A DNA stretch of 64,000 bases from contig OX621240.1 in assembly GCA_951640165.1 (NCBI GenBank), forward strand, positions 12,040,713 through 12,104,712, in the 5' to 3' direction. The translations under genes and the position numbers were made by a program. Positions 9,640-21,699 of the stretch are shown one piece after another; positions within the stretch are counted from its first letter, which is position 1; each line of letters opens with the position of its first letter. Source of the stretch: Pseudoips prasinana (taxonomy: Eukaryota > Arthropoda > Insecta > Lepidoptera > Nolidae). Under the pieces are notes generated by a model. The model was given only the letters and a program-made list of their open reading frames with translations, was not told where the DNA came from and made no database searches.

Positions 9640-10775
9640 ACTGAGGCCTTACCTGTACTAGCGGGTGTACTTCCGGTTGATCTTGAAGTTCAAAGACGAG
9701 CAGCAATGTATTTACTACACGCGAAAATTTTGAAAATGATTTATTATCATTACGCGACCGTACGAAAATAACCAGGCTATTTATGCCAATACCTGACTTA
9801 AATGACGAACTACTAAATGAATGGCAATGTAGATGGAATAGCTCAACCAAAGGTCGCTATCTGCACCAGTTCTTTCCGGGCGTTAGCGAACAGTTAAATC
9901 AAACTTGGCTAATCATAGACCATTGTGTTGCACAATTTCTTAACGGACACGGCAATTTTAAATTTAAATTGTATAGTTTCAAATTAGTATCTTCAGCAAT
10001 CTGTCTGTGCTTAACTTCCAGTAACGAATATGGACAAACTGCTCACCACATCCTTTGGGAGTGTAATCTCTGGCAAAATCAGCGTATTGGTATTGGTTGC
10101 AAGCTGTTTAACATAATAATATTATGTTAACCAGCTTGCAATCCGTAACTGGAGTAGTTTATTATATGGATCTCGTAGCAACAAGGAACAACTTCCGTAT
10201 GTTCAAGTGCTTTTGCCATACCTACTATTTGAATCAAATATAACAGCTTACTTAGGACCCTTAAATTGATCCTCGGTGCTTTTGCAGCTGGCTTCTCTGG
10301 TTGCAAATCTCTAGTTTTAGGAGGCTATAGCCTCTTTACATTATTCTGTCTCCCGCTTTGCTCTGGAGGGAAGTGGAACTATTCATTTTCTAACTCCTCC
10401 TTTTTTCTCTTTCTGATTAAATTAGTTGAAGGATCCAAGACAGTTAAAGCGATTCCCGAAGACAGACCTGAGCCTCACCGCTCAGTGTCATTTTATTGTG
10501 TGCCACTGTTGATCCTGGCTTACAGGAGTTGCAGTGGTGGGTAAGAGGGAGGGACAAGTCCCGAAAAAAAAACTATGCTTCGACTCTCATGCATGTAGTC
10601 CACGATAGTAACCGCCCTGAGTCTAGGTTTAATCCTCAAAGAGGGAACCCTCTAGCAAATATGTTTTAAGTTTCGGTTTTATTTGCTACACGACTTCCTT
10701 CTTTCATCTATATTGTCTGATGAAGCAGTGAAAGTTTCTTAGTATAACTGTAAAGAAAGTTTTAAAATAAAACAC
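9640..10775 (+). pseudogene. R1/jockey-like LINE: ORF2 C terminus and 3' UTR
   Basis: The first frame pieces read AGVLPVDLEVQRRAA (end of an RNase H-type region). Then comes the open frame 9783-10130 with NEWQCRWNSSTKGRYLHQFF, FLNGHGNFKFKL, and a decayed zinc knuckle where C.C...TAHHILWEC survives. A shifted frame gives WSSLLYGSRSNKEQ (about 10150-10230). This order is the ORF2 tail of R1-type elements. The 3' UTR follows, with 'AGGGAGGGACAAGTCCCG', and has its relative at bases 39-215. The coding part is broken by frameshifts and the reverse transcriptase is absent. Confidence 0.72.
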
Positions 10776-11250
10776 TAGGGAAACAGTTACTTGCAATAAA
10801 GGGGGTTAACCTAAGTCTTCTAATAGCTGTTTAGGCTTTCACGTTTCGCCAGTTTATTTAGCTCATTCCCCTAAACCGTATAATATTCTACCCTCTTTTT
10901 TGTTTCTACAAGGGATATTATCGCGACGGCATCGGCACCCGTCAATAAATTTTCTTGCGTCAACCAATTTGGGTAATGGATGTCGATGTGAAATTACTAT
11001 TGAATTTATATGCACCAACTTCTGTCTTAATACGATATGTGATTGGTATAGGCTACGGGTATATACATTCTTGGAGATGATTGTTATAATAATGCTCAAA
11101 GTAGACAAATTACCCCTAGGAATGTATAGTAGTGACCTCTATGTTATTGCATGTAGCCATCCTACTTATTATCTATGATTGTGTCTATGACAATAAATTA
11201 GTTAGTTCTGCCATTCTGTTACCATGAGCACGTTGTTATTTTATTTTTAA
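10776..11250. other. Unassigned
   Basis: Overlapping frames on both strands at 10863-11178 contain a cysteine/arginine-rich stretch but no known domain. 'CTCTTTTTTGTTTCTACAAG' at about 10892-10911 would make a fair plus-strand splice acceptor. The following frame closes within 20 codons. Confidence 0.3.
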
Positions 11251-11435
11251 TCACACTAATATTATAAAAGTGAAAGTTTGTGACTGTGTGAGTGTATATG
11301 TTTGTTACTACTTCACGTCTAAATGGCTGAAGCAATTTTAATAAAATTTGGCATGGAATTAGCTGACAAACAGGACTAACACATAGGCTTTAATTTATAA
11401 AGTTTAACGCGGATAATACCGCGGGGTACAGCTAG
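11251..11435 (+). mobile_element. Non-autonomous Helitron, full length
   Basis: It starts TC after A ('A|TCACACTAATATTATAAAA'), contains 'GTTTGTTACTACTTCACGTC' and 'TAACACATAGGCTTTAATTT', and has a subterminal stem 'CGCGGATAATACCGCGG'. It ends CTAG followed by T. This fits the Helitron pattern of insertion between A and T with no target duplication. Confidence 0.82.
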
Positions 11436-11779
11436 TATCCAATAAATTATAACCATATTAATTTAATAACCAAATCTGACAGAAATAAATACAATAGACG
11501 CTCCGATTTAACTGTTTCTCATCTCCTTGCGAAATGATCAGAATATGATAACGAAACATGTTTATGTACGCTAATTTAAATGATTGTTTGAACCAGGATG
11601 GTTGTTCACAGACATTAGTTTTTTTGCAAAAGATAGAGGTCTATAAACTAATTTAATTTAATGTATTCTGTATCGTTAAAAGTTGTCATGACCAACTAAT
11701 GACCTTAGATGTTATAAAACTAACTTAAATAAAAAAAATATCGGTTAGAATTACAGGTTCTTAGTATATATTAGTATTC

Positions 11780-11862
11780 ATGGCCAGATCCCCTTACAAG
11801 TCTGTAAGTATTCAGCGATGTGAAGCACCGAAGTCTGTCCATAGATGGGTCATAGTTAAGCG
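11780..11862 (+). mobile_element. 5S-derived SINE fragment
   Basis: 'CATGGCCAGATCCCCTTACA' and 'GTCCATAGATGGGTCATAGT' keep the C-box part of the 5S-like core; the remainder has decayed. Confidence 0.45.
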
Positions 11863-12002
11863 GTAAATTCTAGTATATATGATGATAGTTAAGCTGTAAA
11901 TCCCAAATAGTACTTATACCTACCCCATATTTTATGGCATATTGGGCGGTTAACGCGCCCTCTTAGCAAAAAACGAAGCATAACCACAAAGGTTCCTCAA
12001 CA

Positions 12003-12125
12003 TTATCATGTTAGTTGAAAGTCGTCCACTGCTGGACATAGACCGCCCCCAAAGATGTCCTCGCATACACCGCCTTACAGCGACTCTCACATGATCATCG
12101 GTCCATCCCGTAGGAGTGCCTCAGA
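12003..12125 (-). mobile_element. RTE LINE 3'-end fragment
   Basis: 'GTCGTCCACTGCTGGACATA' and 'GATCATCGGTCCATCCCGTA' are the antisense of the QQWTS and RWTDD coding blocks of RTE ORF2, with indels. Confidence 0.7.
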
Positions 12126-12218
12126 TTTTGTGGTTACCCTAAAAGCCGGGCTGGTCTGATGGTCTAGCGATTTGTGTGTATATGTATGTATTTAGAAACA
12201 TATAAGTACGTTTATCGC

Positions 12219-12320
12219 TGTATGCGGATAGCGCAAGACCGGCAATTGTGGGGATCTTTGGGGAGGCCTTAGTCCAGCAGTCGACGTCTTTCGGCTGATA
12301 TGATGATGATGATGATGAAA
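12219..12320 (+). mobile_element. RTE LINE 3' end with (ATG)n tail
   Basis: 'GCGGATAGCGCAAGACCGGC' encodes RIAQDRQLW. It is followed by 'TCTTTCGGCTGATATGATGA', the stop and a (GATGAT)n tail typical of RTE. It lies about 100 bp from an oppositely oriented copy. Confidence 0.8.
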
Positions 12321-13270
12321 TACGTTTATCAGTTGTCTTATTTCCATAATACAGGCTCTGCCTAGTTTGCAATATGTTAGTTGTCCCAAGATATTTATTT
12401 ATTTATAAGTTATACCATATTATAATTTACCCACTCAGAAACATTATCGTTATTTTAAAAATATATACAGATTATCAAGCACATAATTTACTTAATAAAC
12501 GTAAAAATAAAATACAAGTACATTTAAATGTATTTATTTTATATAACGAAGAAGTATAAATCAAATCAAATCATTACCTTCCAGAAAAGGTGCGTATACT
12601 AAAATATAATTTACTTTAGCGACCTTTCAATTCATAGTTATTTCAAATAAACATAAAGATTATCATGTACATTCCCTAAATGTCAATAAAGTCTTTGAGT
12701 TTATGCTAATGGATTTATTTAATAAAATAAGAAGCTATGTTCCAATACTCATAGGAATATTGTTAGATGATAAATCATTGAAATGACGGAAGACTGGAAA
12801 ATCTGGAAACTAAGGTTCTTTGGCCTTTGACTAGCAGACGGACATTCTAAAAATAATTTAAAGAGTATATTGCGTAAAGAAATACCAATAATGTGACTAC
12901 AAAAAATATAATAACAATATCTCGATGCCTACTTAACTTAGATACCGTCGATATTCTATCGAGCTTTGTAAAAGCTATTATGAGTTTTCCGTAAGATATT
13001 TCTTCACGTAATGTATTACTTCCTCAATGAATAAAATAACCTGACCTTTTAACTAATGGTATCAAGAGTTCGGGGAAAAGTTATGGCTTTACAACTCACT
13101 TCAGATTATTATACTGTGAAATAATTTTCCTAGAAATCATATTAACTGCCTGACATCATGTGACATCGATTTTCCTATAAAATTATAAATACATTTTACA
13201 TAATAGAAAAAAAAATTGAAGTGTCAATAAAAGCACGCCTTCTGGGTATTGTTTTTACTTCCATAAATAT
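12321..13270. other. No gene
   Basis: AT-rich; short frames have no support. Confidence 0.4.
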
Positions 13271-13490
13271 CGTATGGGCAGTGGTTACCCTAATGTCAGA
13301 GTTTTACAAGCCGCCCATTAGGCCTCTGACAGGGCTTAGCGACAGTTGCTTAATGGCTACAACTGGAACCGGAATCCAAACGTGCCCTCCGAAGCACTTT
13401 CGCGGTCACCCACCTACGAATTGACCACCAGCCTATTTGCTTAACCTCGCCGATCACTTACGGACCGGTGCGAGCATCTGGCTATGGGTT
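13271..13490 (-). mobile_element. 5S-derived SINE, full length
   Basis: The minus-strand core (13403-13470) reads 'CACCGGTCCGTAAGTGATCG', 'GCGAGGTTAAGCAAATAGGC' and 'GTAGGTGGGTGACCGCG'. The 3' body shared with 28251 and 60113 ends 'AGGGTAACCACTGCCCATAC'. The open plus frame over it is incidental. Confidence 0.76.
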
Positions 13491-13846
13491 TGTAGTATTT
13501 ACTAAAAAGTTTTAAAAACATTATGCTCAACCGATACTAAGATATCGGCGTAGTTTTTTTCCCTTGAAAACACACTTGAAATTTCTACCCCGACTCTTTC
13601 TCTGTTCCCTAGGAGCTCTGGTGACACACCCAAGACCACAATATTTTTATTTTTTTTAATTCGGTTACGGCTCTGGCTTCTTCGGCCTTATGAGCCTTCC
13701 GTAAAATATATTATTATTTCATTTATTTTCGTCATGTCAAGTAAAGTCCGTCACAGTCAAGTCATACGTAGTCCTTGTCGTACCTCAGTAAAGCAGTGGA
13801 GACTTTACTAGAGGCTTATATCACAATAGTGACCTGTAATGTAGTA

Positions 13847-14249
13847 CATAATGGATAAGTACCTAATTCGCTAGTCTGGTCATAGTGGCCAAAAAAACTA
13901 CGTTTAGTGCTCCCCAGAGTATTGAGTTACGTAAGTAATAGTTGCTAGAGCATTGCACTATAATTAATAGTGTTTAGTTATGTTCGTTTTAAACATACCA
14001 GACGCACTATAGTAACATTTTCCCTAATAAAAAAATTTACACGTAATTATAATTGGATCTCTCATAATGGATAAGTACCTAATTCACCAGTCTAGTTGGT
14101 CATACTGGCAAAAAATCTACCGTTTAGTACTCCCCAGAGTATTGAGTTACGTAAGTGATAGTTGCTAGAGCAATGCACTATAATTAATCGTGTTTAGTTA
14201 TGTTCGTTTTAACCATACCAGACACACAATAGTGACATATTCCCTAATA
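13847..14249. repeat. Tandem duplication, two units of about 185 bp
   Basis: Unit 1 (13847-14029) and unit 2 (14063-14249) share 'CATAATGGATAAGTACCTAA', 'CTCCCCAGAGTATTGAGTTA', 'GTTGCTAGAGCA' and 'TTCCCTAATA' in order, at roughly 85-90% by eye. The array ends 30 bases from the lectin exon, so it is intronic. Confidence 0.88.
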
Positions 14250-14278
14250 TATCCTCATATTTAAAAAGGGCTACTCAC

Positions 14279-14417
14279 ATGGTCGACACTTATAGGCGAC
14301 TTCGACGTATTTGCTTTGCATTGGACAGGGGTCCACGAGGCCTGGCATGGGCTTTGTGCTGAACTTGCATTGGGGTTTCTTCTGACAAGCTTCGACCACC
14401 GTTTGCAGTAACGAGTA
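14279..14417 (-). CDS. Host gene exon: C-terminal half of SUEL-type lectin domain
   Basis: Read on the minus strand, a pyrimidine tract ending 'CCTTTTTTTTCTAG' is followed by 139 coding bases and a consensus donor GTGAGT (plus 14273-14278). The 46 codons contain VVEACQKKPQCKF and VDPCPMQSKYVEVAYKCRP. The second matches the Gal_Lectin/SUEL signature DPCPG..KYLEV.Y.C, including both cysteines expected to form disulfides. The exon starts in phase 0 and ends in phase 1. Phase 0 matches the donor of the exon at 21858-22054, giving one complete domain of about 111 residues. SUEL domains are extracellular galactose/rhamnose-binding modules found in latrophilins and EVA-1 proteins. I lean to an EVA-1-like protein, but the gene cannot be named from one domain. 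Confidence 0.88.
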
Positions 14418-14492
14418 CTAGAAAAAAAAGGTGATTATTTATTATTCCTATCACACATTCAACATGAATTCATCGCGATCATACAACAATAT

Positions 14493-14740
14493 CCTGGGAC
14501 ATTATTCACACACGGCCATCTGACCACAAACTAAGCAGAGCTTGTACTATGGAAACCAGATAACTGATACACTACATATACTTTTCTTTTTTAATACATA
14601 CTGATACAGATAACTACAGCCAGACTTAGGACAAACAGATATGTTCATGCACACAAACATCTATCCTGGGTGTGAATCGAACCCACGACCTGCTGCGTGA
14701 AATGCTGGTATCTACTAACCACATCAACCAGCCCGTTAAG
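14493..14740 (-). mobile_element. SINE family A, full length
   Basis: The minus strand has 'GGGTTCGATTCACACCCAGG' (B box), 'ATGTTTGTGTGCATGAACAT' and 'CCATAGTACAAGCTCTGCTT', and ends at 'AATAATGTCCCAGG'. It sits in the lectin-gene intron, about 75 bp upstream of the exon's acceptor. Confidence 0.82.
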
Positions 14741-15459
14741 CCAGAGTCACATATGTATACATTCATGTAACTCTTCCACATTGAACGATTCACAGATTTT
14801 TCTTTCAGACAAGGATACATAAATTAATAACTTATATAACTAAGTCCATAACATTAACATTTAATTAACCTAAATTTAACAAGACCTTTATAATCAGCCT
14901 GGAGGCTTTGCCCTACTGAACAGTAGTTTAGAGTGGGGGCTCAAAACAACAACAAAATAACTAAACAATAAGACGCGTCGTACTCATCCGCATGTGGATA
15001 TCGAAAAGAGCATATCGTCGATATGAATACTATTACCTAGACTGAAATCCATACGTTACATATATACTTGTGGAGGCGGATTGGTCAACTAATAAACGCT
15101 ATTCCCAGATTTTTCATACATCGAAAGTGTCGGAGAAAATAAGTGCTTTAAGTGCCCAAAGGACGTAATGTTTCCTATTACGGCCATTTATCTTTTTTAT
15201 GCCGAAGGATGATAAACGGCAAAAGGCCCAGGATGTTAAGGGGCTGTAAAAGTCTGTAGACATCCGGTTTTTCAACAACAAGGTTTGAATGACTTTAGGA
15301 CAGAATTATTCAAAAATCTACTTTTGGCCTCTGTAATTCATAATTTCTTACGTACATTTACTTAAAAAGGGCCGAGAGGTTTCCGGCGCAGAAACTATAA
15401 TAGGTCCAGCCCATACCATCTCATGGGTGAAGTAAAAGGCAACTAGGATCCCCTTACAC
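14741..15459. other. Intron sequence, nothing recognised
   Basis: No repeat or exon signal was seen. A few shared words near 15420 belong to the inverted repeat that follows. Confidence 0.4.
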
Positions 15460-15522
15460 AGGAGAGGTGGCTGCCCGACTACCTGGTATGTCCATACCAG
15501 GTAGTTGGCAGCAGCCTCTCCT
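15460..15522. repeat. Near-palindrome with about 30-bp arms
   Basis: 'AGGAGAGGTGGCTGCCCGAC' and 'TACCTGGTATG' are mirrored by 'CATACCAGGTAGTTGGCAGC' and 'AGCCTCTCCT', separated by only TC. There are a few mismatches and one indel. Confidence 0.85.
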
Positions 15523-15559
15523 GCTCTCCTATGTCCACTATCACCTACTGCAGTTGCCA

Positions 15560-15670
15560 AGTTGCATGCCAAGCGCGGTGACTACGGCATGGCATTGCCC
15601 TCCAAATGGAAACTTTAGAAACCTTTGGGGAGGCCTATGTCCAGCAGTTGGACAATGCCTATTATCAGAA
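15560..15670 (+). mobile_element. RTE-like LINE 3'-end fragment
   Basis: 'GCATGCCAAGCGCGGTGACT', then 'TTTGGGGAGGCCTATGTCCA' and 'GCAGTTGGACAATGCC' resemble the end of a second RTE lineage. The opposite-strand relative is at 21178-21395. Confidence 0.6.
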
Positions 15671-16552
15671 AGTGACAAGCTGTCCTAACAATATGGCCAT
15701 AAAAATTTGACTTTGTTTCAGGCATATGTCAGCAGGGTCATCAGGGTTTAAGAATTAGCTTTCGGAAAATACTTAAATTATAATAATATTGACAAAATTT
15801 CCATAAACAAGGATTGAGATGAATAGTTAAGGACTCAATGAGTGCTATCACCTCATGAAACTGAACAAAAGAAAGCAAACCAGTTGAAATACGAAAAATA
15901 TTTTCAGCTTGCCATACAAAATGCATCAGATGATCGTCATTTTTGTATGGTGACAAAACCATTCTTGAGTATTTTGCATATTGATCAGTTATAGGTCGTT
16001 CAGTTTTAAAGACAAATTAAACACAATAAGTTACGTCCACTATTTATGTTGCACCTTGTATGATTTCATAACTTGATTTAGTATCACAGAATTTTTAGTG
16101 TCGCAATGCGCTAAACAATTTAATTAGAGTGATACGTGCTAGTCATACATAGTTTTTGTAAAATGGCTTCATTTTTGTTCACCATTTAACAAAATTAACT
16201 AAAATTGTAGAACACAAATTACAAACCGGGTCTTAGATATTTTGTCCAAATCGGTCGACAGAAAAAACTTTATTGATCACAGAAAACACATAATATATGT
16301 ATATGTAATAAATATATCTTCCTGTCCTGTTCCTTTTACCTATTCCAGCGTGAGGGCTTTGGGTACCCGACACTAAAGATATTTAATTTCACAAGGAGGT
16401 TTAATTAGGACATTTCGCGACAGACATTTTTGAGTCGGAAAACGTACAAGTTGCGCGGAGAGCAGTGGTCAGTACATCTTAGTATAAATCTTTTAGAATC
16501 GAACTGAGCCACTTATGTCTATGATATTTCCTTTTTTATAAACTCTAGACAA
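15671..16552. other. Intron sequence, nothing recognised
   Basis: AT-rich; a 73-codon minus frame at 15741-15962 has no support. Confidence 0.4.
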
Positions 16553-16705
16553 TGAGTCCCTGTATCGCAGGGTACTTTATAAACATAATTGACGGACAGA
16601 AAGTACACCTAGACTCAGAGCAACTACTCAAGGGCCACACTAATAGTTGTCCTGTGTGAATATTGAGTGCGGCGATTGTTTAGACCGTTACGTCCACTTG
16701 CGGCC
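16553..16705 (-). mobile_element. SINE family C, diverged
   Basis: The minus strand keeps 'GGACAACTATTAGTGTGGCC', 'GCTCTGAGTCTAGGTGTA' and 'CCCTGCGATACAGGGACTCA'. The tRNA-like head is degenerate. Confidence 0.65.
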
Positions 16706-18684
16706 ACAGACAAGAGAGAGCACCGGGTGGTATGTTCTGTTCTTCTAATTCTGAAATTCCCATTTGGTGCGAAGATGAGACTTTGAAAACATTGAAAATA
16801 TCACGGTAGGTAGTAAAAAAATACGTAAATTATTTATCAGTCCTTGACTACTTACATAATATACCAACGACGACATACACAAAACGGGCTTTGTTATACG
16901 CTAAGTACTAGTTAGTACTAGCATTACAAGCAAAGAGAATGATATCGAATTACAGTCGCATCAGTGGTAACAAGTTGCCGTAACTGTTTCATTATTACCA
17001 ATCTGTTCGGCCTAATTTTGGTCATGCACTGACGTATCGGTAAAATTTAATTTGCTCGCCGTTCGTGTCCAGGGTTGTCATTGACTATAAATGACAACTG
17101 TAATATTTTATCAGATTTTAATTTATCTCGTTCTTTTTCATTTAACTTTTTGCAAAGAAACCGAATATAATCAGTTATTTCCAAGGGAATCAGTTATATT
17201 AATAACGTATAAAGCTCAGTTTTGCGAAAATTACATATAAATAGCTCACTAAACAGCTATCATTCTACCGGGAAAATATCAATAATTCTGGAATCTGATC
17301 GCAGCGTCACCTACCAAATCTAATTAATGATTAATATTATCCAATGAAACACACATATAAACACAAAAACACCTAACCAAACCCAATCATAACGCCTCTT
17401 ATCAGGAAAAATGGACTTTATTTATTTTTATATAAAGAAAAAGATTTAGTATAGTGTACTATCGCTATATAAAATAACATATATTATTTTTATTTAAACT
17501 TTTGTAAAAGGACTGAACATTTTTTAAATATTTTCGAACTATTTAGTATTTAGAACCAATTCTCCGATTTCATTTTTGGTAGCCCTAACCTTACCCGCAT
17601 GCAAGCTGACACCACATTGGACCTAAATATTAGGCAATTAGGATTCCATATTCAATCTGTATATACCTAACTGGACCAATGAATTTGAGTTATAATTGAA
17701 TTAGAGACGTGTATGTGTTACGAGTATTGGGCGTCGCACAAGTGCCTACTGACTTTTTTAAAACTGGAATTCCATTGACCTAAAAATTAAAGTAGTCCTG
17801 TTTTAAAAACCTCGATCGGATTTCCCGCCTAAAACAAGGCACTAGAAATAATTTGCATTTTGCACCTAAATTGTAATAAGTAATTGAAATGTTTACATAA
17901 TGTAATCATGGTTAGTAGTTATGAGAAGTTAAATAAAATTTTCCTATGCCGTCGGATTTTCATGTCGTTGAGACTGTTAGCGGCCAGCATCTAAACCATA
18001 AACTATTTGGAATGAGATTCTACATTCAAAAAGTATTCCACGTATTTTATATTGTTTGGTGAGCGTGCTTTGACGTCTGCTATTGTGAAAACATGTTCTT
18101 AGAAAATAAATATATGTAAGGGTACATACGTGCTTAAGTTTGGAATTATTTCCTTTATCCTCTTCTATTCTTTTCAGTGACTATGGTTAGTAGATATATA
18201 GTTAGTAGTACGTATGCTAGTGAAAAAGATAAAATAATTAATTAATAAATAGGTATGGAGGAGGAAGAACGGTATTCTTCGAAAATGAGGGACTCCGCCT
18301 ACACGATTAAAATATCAAATGTGGTAAAAACGGTACCTAAGTCAAATTAATTATAATAATCGATTCTGACCATAATAATATATGTAGCAATGAGAGACGG
18401 AAAATCTTTTTCATATTCAATATACTAAGAGATTATACATATTTTTATAGGTTCGTTTAGCTTTATACGTCGTTTTTATGAAGCAATAATATCCAAATTT
18501 AAATACTTTTTTACCTTTATCTCTAGTAAACGGTGAGCTGTCATTTGAAATTGGTATTTTCGTTAGTAGATAGAATAAAATAATACAAATACTTAGTGAA
18601 ATAGTACGTAAGTTTAATATTTATAACGTTGCCCGTGACTAGTATTAGTATCTGGGCAACAATTTTGAGTATAATGAAGTACCT
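16706..18684. other. Intron sequence, nothing recognised
   Basis: Nearly 2 kb of AT-rich DNA without repeats I recognise, plausible exons or structured RNA. Confidence 0.45.
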
Positions 18685-18805
18685 GGAAGAGATCACACCT
18701 TGTGATAAGGTCGCCATTTGGACTGTAATAAGTATATGTTAGTCTATGTCAGTTTGTATTGTTTCTCGAGGTGTACAATAAAGAGTTTTATCTATCTATC
18801 TACTC
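18685..18805 (+). mobile_element. LINE 3' end with (TATC)n tail
   Basis: 'CTGGAAGAGATCACACCTTG' and 'TGATAAGGTCGCC', then 'GTACAATAAAGAGTTTTATC' and TATC repeats, form a compact polyadenylated 3' UTR. A minus-strand relative sits at 22060-22200, so this is an interspersed retroelement end rather than a host mRNA. Confidence 0.72.
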
Positions 18806-19253
18806 TTTGTAGTTGTCTTTGTGGTTAGTTTGAATGCTGATTACGGTTCGAAGTAGTTAATAGCAAGTGGTAATGAATCCATGTCACCTAATTACAATAA
18901 TCAGGTTATCTGAACTAAAATTATAAAAATAAGATTTTTTAAATGTTTGTTTGTAATGGATAAATTAGTTTTTTCCGTCTATAGTAAGGGAAAAAAATAT
19001 ATAACCTATAGTATGCAAAAATTGCCTAAAAAAGTGAATAAGTGACGTGCGCTACGAAAACGATTGTTGATATTTCAATAAAATCCTGTATGTTTATAAT
19101 ATTCATAATTACCTAAATAAATTTTAATAATAATAAATATCGTCTATTTACCCTACAAATACTAACCTACTATATATAATGTTATTGTAATTTATATATA
19201 TATTTATAGACCTCGCGTACCTACCTAGAAATAGGTTGTACAGATATGTTGTG
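18806..19253. other. Intron sequence, nothing recognised
   Basis: AT-rich with no signal. Confidence 0.4.
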
Positions 19254-19620
19254 AAGACTGGAGCCGGTACTAGGTTAACCCAGTGTGTTCTCCCAGCCTC
19301 CACCTCGGACAGGCGGACTCAGACCTAAATTAACCCTTAATAAGGCACCAGGTGGGTTTCCTAGTGATTGGTCTTCAACTTTATTACAAGCCAATAGATT
19401 TCAATTTTATGAAGCGTTAAATTTATACTGAGGTAGTCTAGTGGTAGATTATATGAGTCGGTAATAGTGGAGGGCAATCAAGAGCACTCCCAGGGTATGT
19501 GTCCCGACCAACTGGGAATGGTGACTCCTCCCATCAGGCGCCAAGAGAAGTCCACGGCAGGTTAGGTTTAGTCGGTGCGAGTCCGACATACCCACCCGTA
19601 GACAATATTTATGGGTCGCA
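19254..19620 (+). repeat. Unassigned mixed-GC segment, SINE-like
   Basis: This GC-richer block contains 'GGTAGTCTAGTGGTAGATTA' (A-box-like) and, far downstream, 'CGGTGCGAGTCCGACATACC' (B-box-like). The two boxes are too far apart for a simple tRNA head. It may be two degraded repeats. Confidence 0.35.
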
Positions 19621-20138
19621 TTTAACAAAAAAAAGGTGTCAGTATCTTTTGTAATTAATCATGACAAAATTCTATAAACACCTGTGAATGTATTATTGTT
19701 TTATCTGCGTCCAATAAATTATATTTATTTATTTAAGGTTATTTGACTGTTATAGTCAAGTAACAATAACCGGATTTCATTTAAATTAGTCAATCAAACA
19801 AAGGGTAAAATCGAAAGATATTTGTCCAAATAAAGTAGTTATTTAATTAAATTTATCCCACCAAGCCGGGCCGAGTCGCAAGATTACAATAATATTTTAT
19901 TTGATTACTGTAATCAAGTAGTTGTAGCTACTTATTACTACAGTTCTAATTAATATCTACGTTTATTTGTCTACAAAACTATAAATAGACATTTATCGTG
20001 CAATATTCCTAGTAATAAAACGATGAGTCGACAAGTAAGCCTTTGTCTATTACTAGAAATTCGAAGGACTTATCTAGTTTAACTATTCATTTGTTTTAAT
20101 AAGAAATTATACTAAAGTTAAGTTGTTAGATTGATGAT
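19621..20138. other. Intron sequence, nothing recognised
   Basis: No feature beyond AT-rich simple sequence. Confidence 0.4.
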
Positions 20139-20490
20139 GAATTATTTTATTGTATATATTTTTTGAGTTTTGTTGACATTACATTTAGATAGAAACACAT
20201 TCTACATTATCATATCATTGTCTTTACTATATAAAAATTTATTTATTAAAATCTTAGGGTTAACAAGTATAAGTATAAAAAACCACTGAAATGGATAATT
20301 TTTTGTGAATTATTTTATTGTATTCATGTATTATTGTATATTTTTTTGCAGGTTGTTGACATAACATTTAGATCATAACACATTCTACATTATCATATCA
20401 TTGTCTTTATTATATAAAATTGTATTTATTAAAGTCTTAGGGTTAAAAAAATATTCGTATAAAATGATTACCACTGAAATCGATAATTTT
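20139..20490. repeat. Tandem duplication, period about 168-180 bp
   Basis: Units 20139-20304 and 20307-20490 share 'GAATTATTTTATTGTAT', 'ACACATTCTACATTATCATA', 'TCATTGTCTTTA', 'TCTTAGGGTTAA' and 'CCACTGAAAT.GATAATTTT' in order. The second unit is slightly longer through small insertions. Confidence 0.88.
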
Positions 20491-20703
20491 CCAGACCTTT
20501 ACTATGTGGTTGAATGGTACCGCTTCCTTAATTTATCTTTATAAGCCCTACACGCGACACCGAGGTAGGTTAACATTTAAATGAGGTAGGATACAACATT
20601 TGTTTCACTCTATGAGTATCTCGACTGGGAACTATGGTAAACATAAATTGTTGTTCTGGATGTCGGTAAGACATCATGTGACTACTTTTCTTTCAATTTG
20701 AAA

Positions 20704-20895
20704 GCGCTCATAGCTAGTTGCTCTCACCGGTCCGAAAGTGATCGGCGAGGTTAAGCAACTAAGCTCACGGTCAGTTGATGGGTGACCATTAAAGTGGTTT
20801 CATTTCTGAGCGTCTCTATCGGTCACGGTTGTGGTCGTTAAGCCATGTCAGAATGTGGGCACCTTGAACAACTTTGACATGCGATAAGTAAGTAG
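20704..20895 (+). mobile_element. 5S-derived SINE, full length
   Basis: The core 20724-20788 has 'CTCACCGGTCCGAAAGTGAT', 'CGGCGAGGTTAAGCAACTAA' and 'GTTGATGGGTGACCATTAAA'. The tail 'GTGGTTTCATTTCTGAGCGT' is followed by a longer 3' body. Confidence 0.78.
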
Positions 20896-21033
20896 GTACC
20901 ATGTGTGTTGTTACCACCGCCACTCGTTACCATCTGTTAAACCATACGCTAGTTTCCTGACATAAAAATACCTATACAAAAAAACAGTCCCGGTTCCAAA
21001 GCTTTTGCCAAATTGATTACATAGTTTCACTGC

Positions 21034-21150
21034 ACTCGAGGCGCAATGATTAAGGCAGTCATCTCGACACTTACGTATATCGGGTTATATTCCCATACAG
21101 GACAACTATTTATGTGATCAATACATAATGTTATTGAGTGTACTATATGA
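21034..21150 (+). mobile_element. SINE family C fragment
   Basis: 'CTCGAGGCGCAATGATTAAG' (A box) and 'CGGGTTATATTCCC' (weak B box) precede 'AGGACAACTATTTATGTGAT'. Confidence 0.65.
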
Positions 21151-21177
21151 CTATAAATTAGATATTCTACGTTTATC

Positions 21178-21395
21178 TTCATCAGCCTAAAATCTTCAAC
21201 TGCTGGATACAGGCCTCCTCCAAAAGTTTCCTGAAGAGGTTTTCCGTAGTCACCGCGTTTGGCATGTGAGTTGACCGCAGTTAGTTGGTAGTTAGTACAA
21301 GATTGGCGCTACCCGACTACCTGGTGTATCCCTTAGTCGTCTTTTATGACACCTACGGGTAGATATGGGGGGATCCTGTTATTATTTTGAGCCGG
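21178..21395 (-). mobile_element. RTE-like LINE fragment
   Basis: 'TCATCAGCCTAAAATCTTCA' and 'ACTGCTGGATACAGGCCTCC', with 'CTTTTATGACACCTACGGGT' near the far end, are antisense of an RTE 3' region of the lineage at 15560. Confidence 0.55.
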
Positions 21396-21699
21396 GATCG
21401 ATATGACAATTCCACCTTACAATGATTTAACTTCTGAGTGCATGCCTAAGTTACCTCGTTTTGTATTAACTATTTTACTATTTAATGCAAAACGAGGTAA
21501 CATACAAACAGGTTTATATAGAATTGTGTGTAATAAAACACAAGATTGTGTAATATATTGAAAAGTTACACATATAATACTTGATTTACCTTATCGTGAT
21601 TTAAAACTAGGTATTAGAACCAACCAATACATTTTATTAACATTACAATTATATAATTCTGTTAATTTTGTCTTAGAATTTCAATTAATTACTTTATCT

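Noticed and set aside
10892..10980. Plus-strand exon with a good acceptor
   Set aside because: The downstream frame closes within about 20 codons and matches nothing; one acceptor-like word is not enough.
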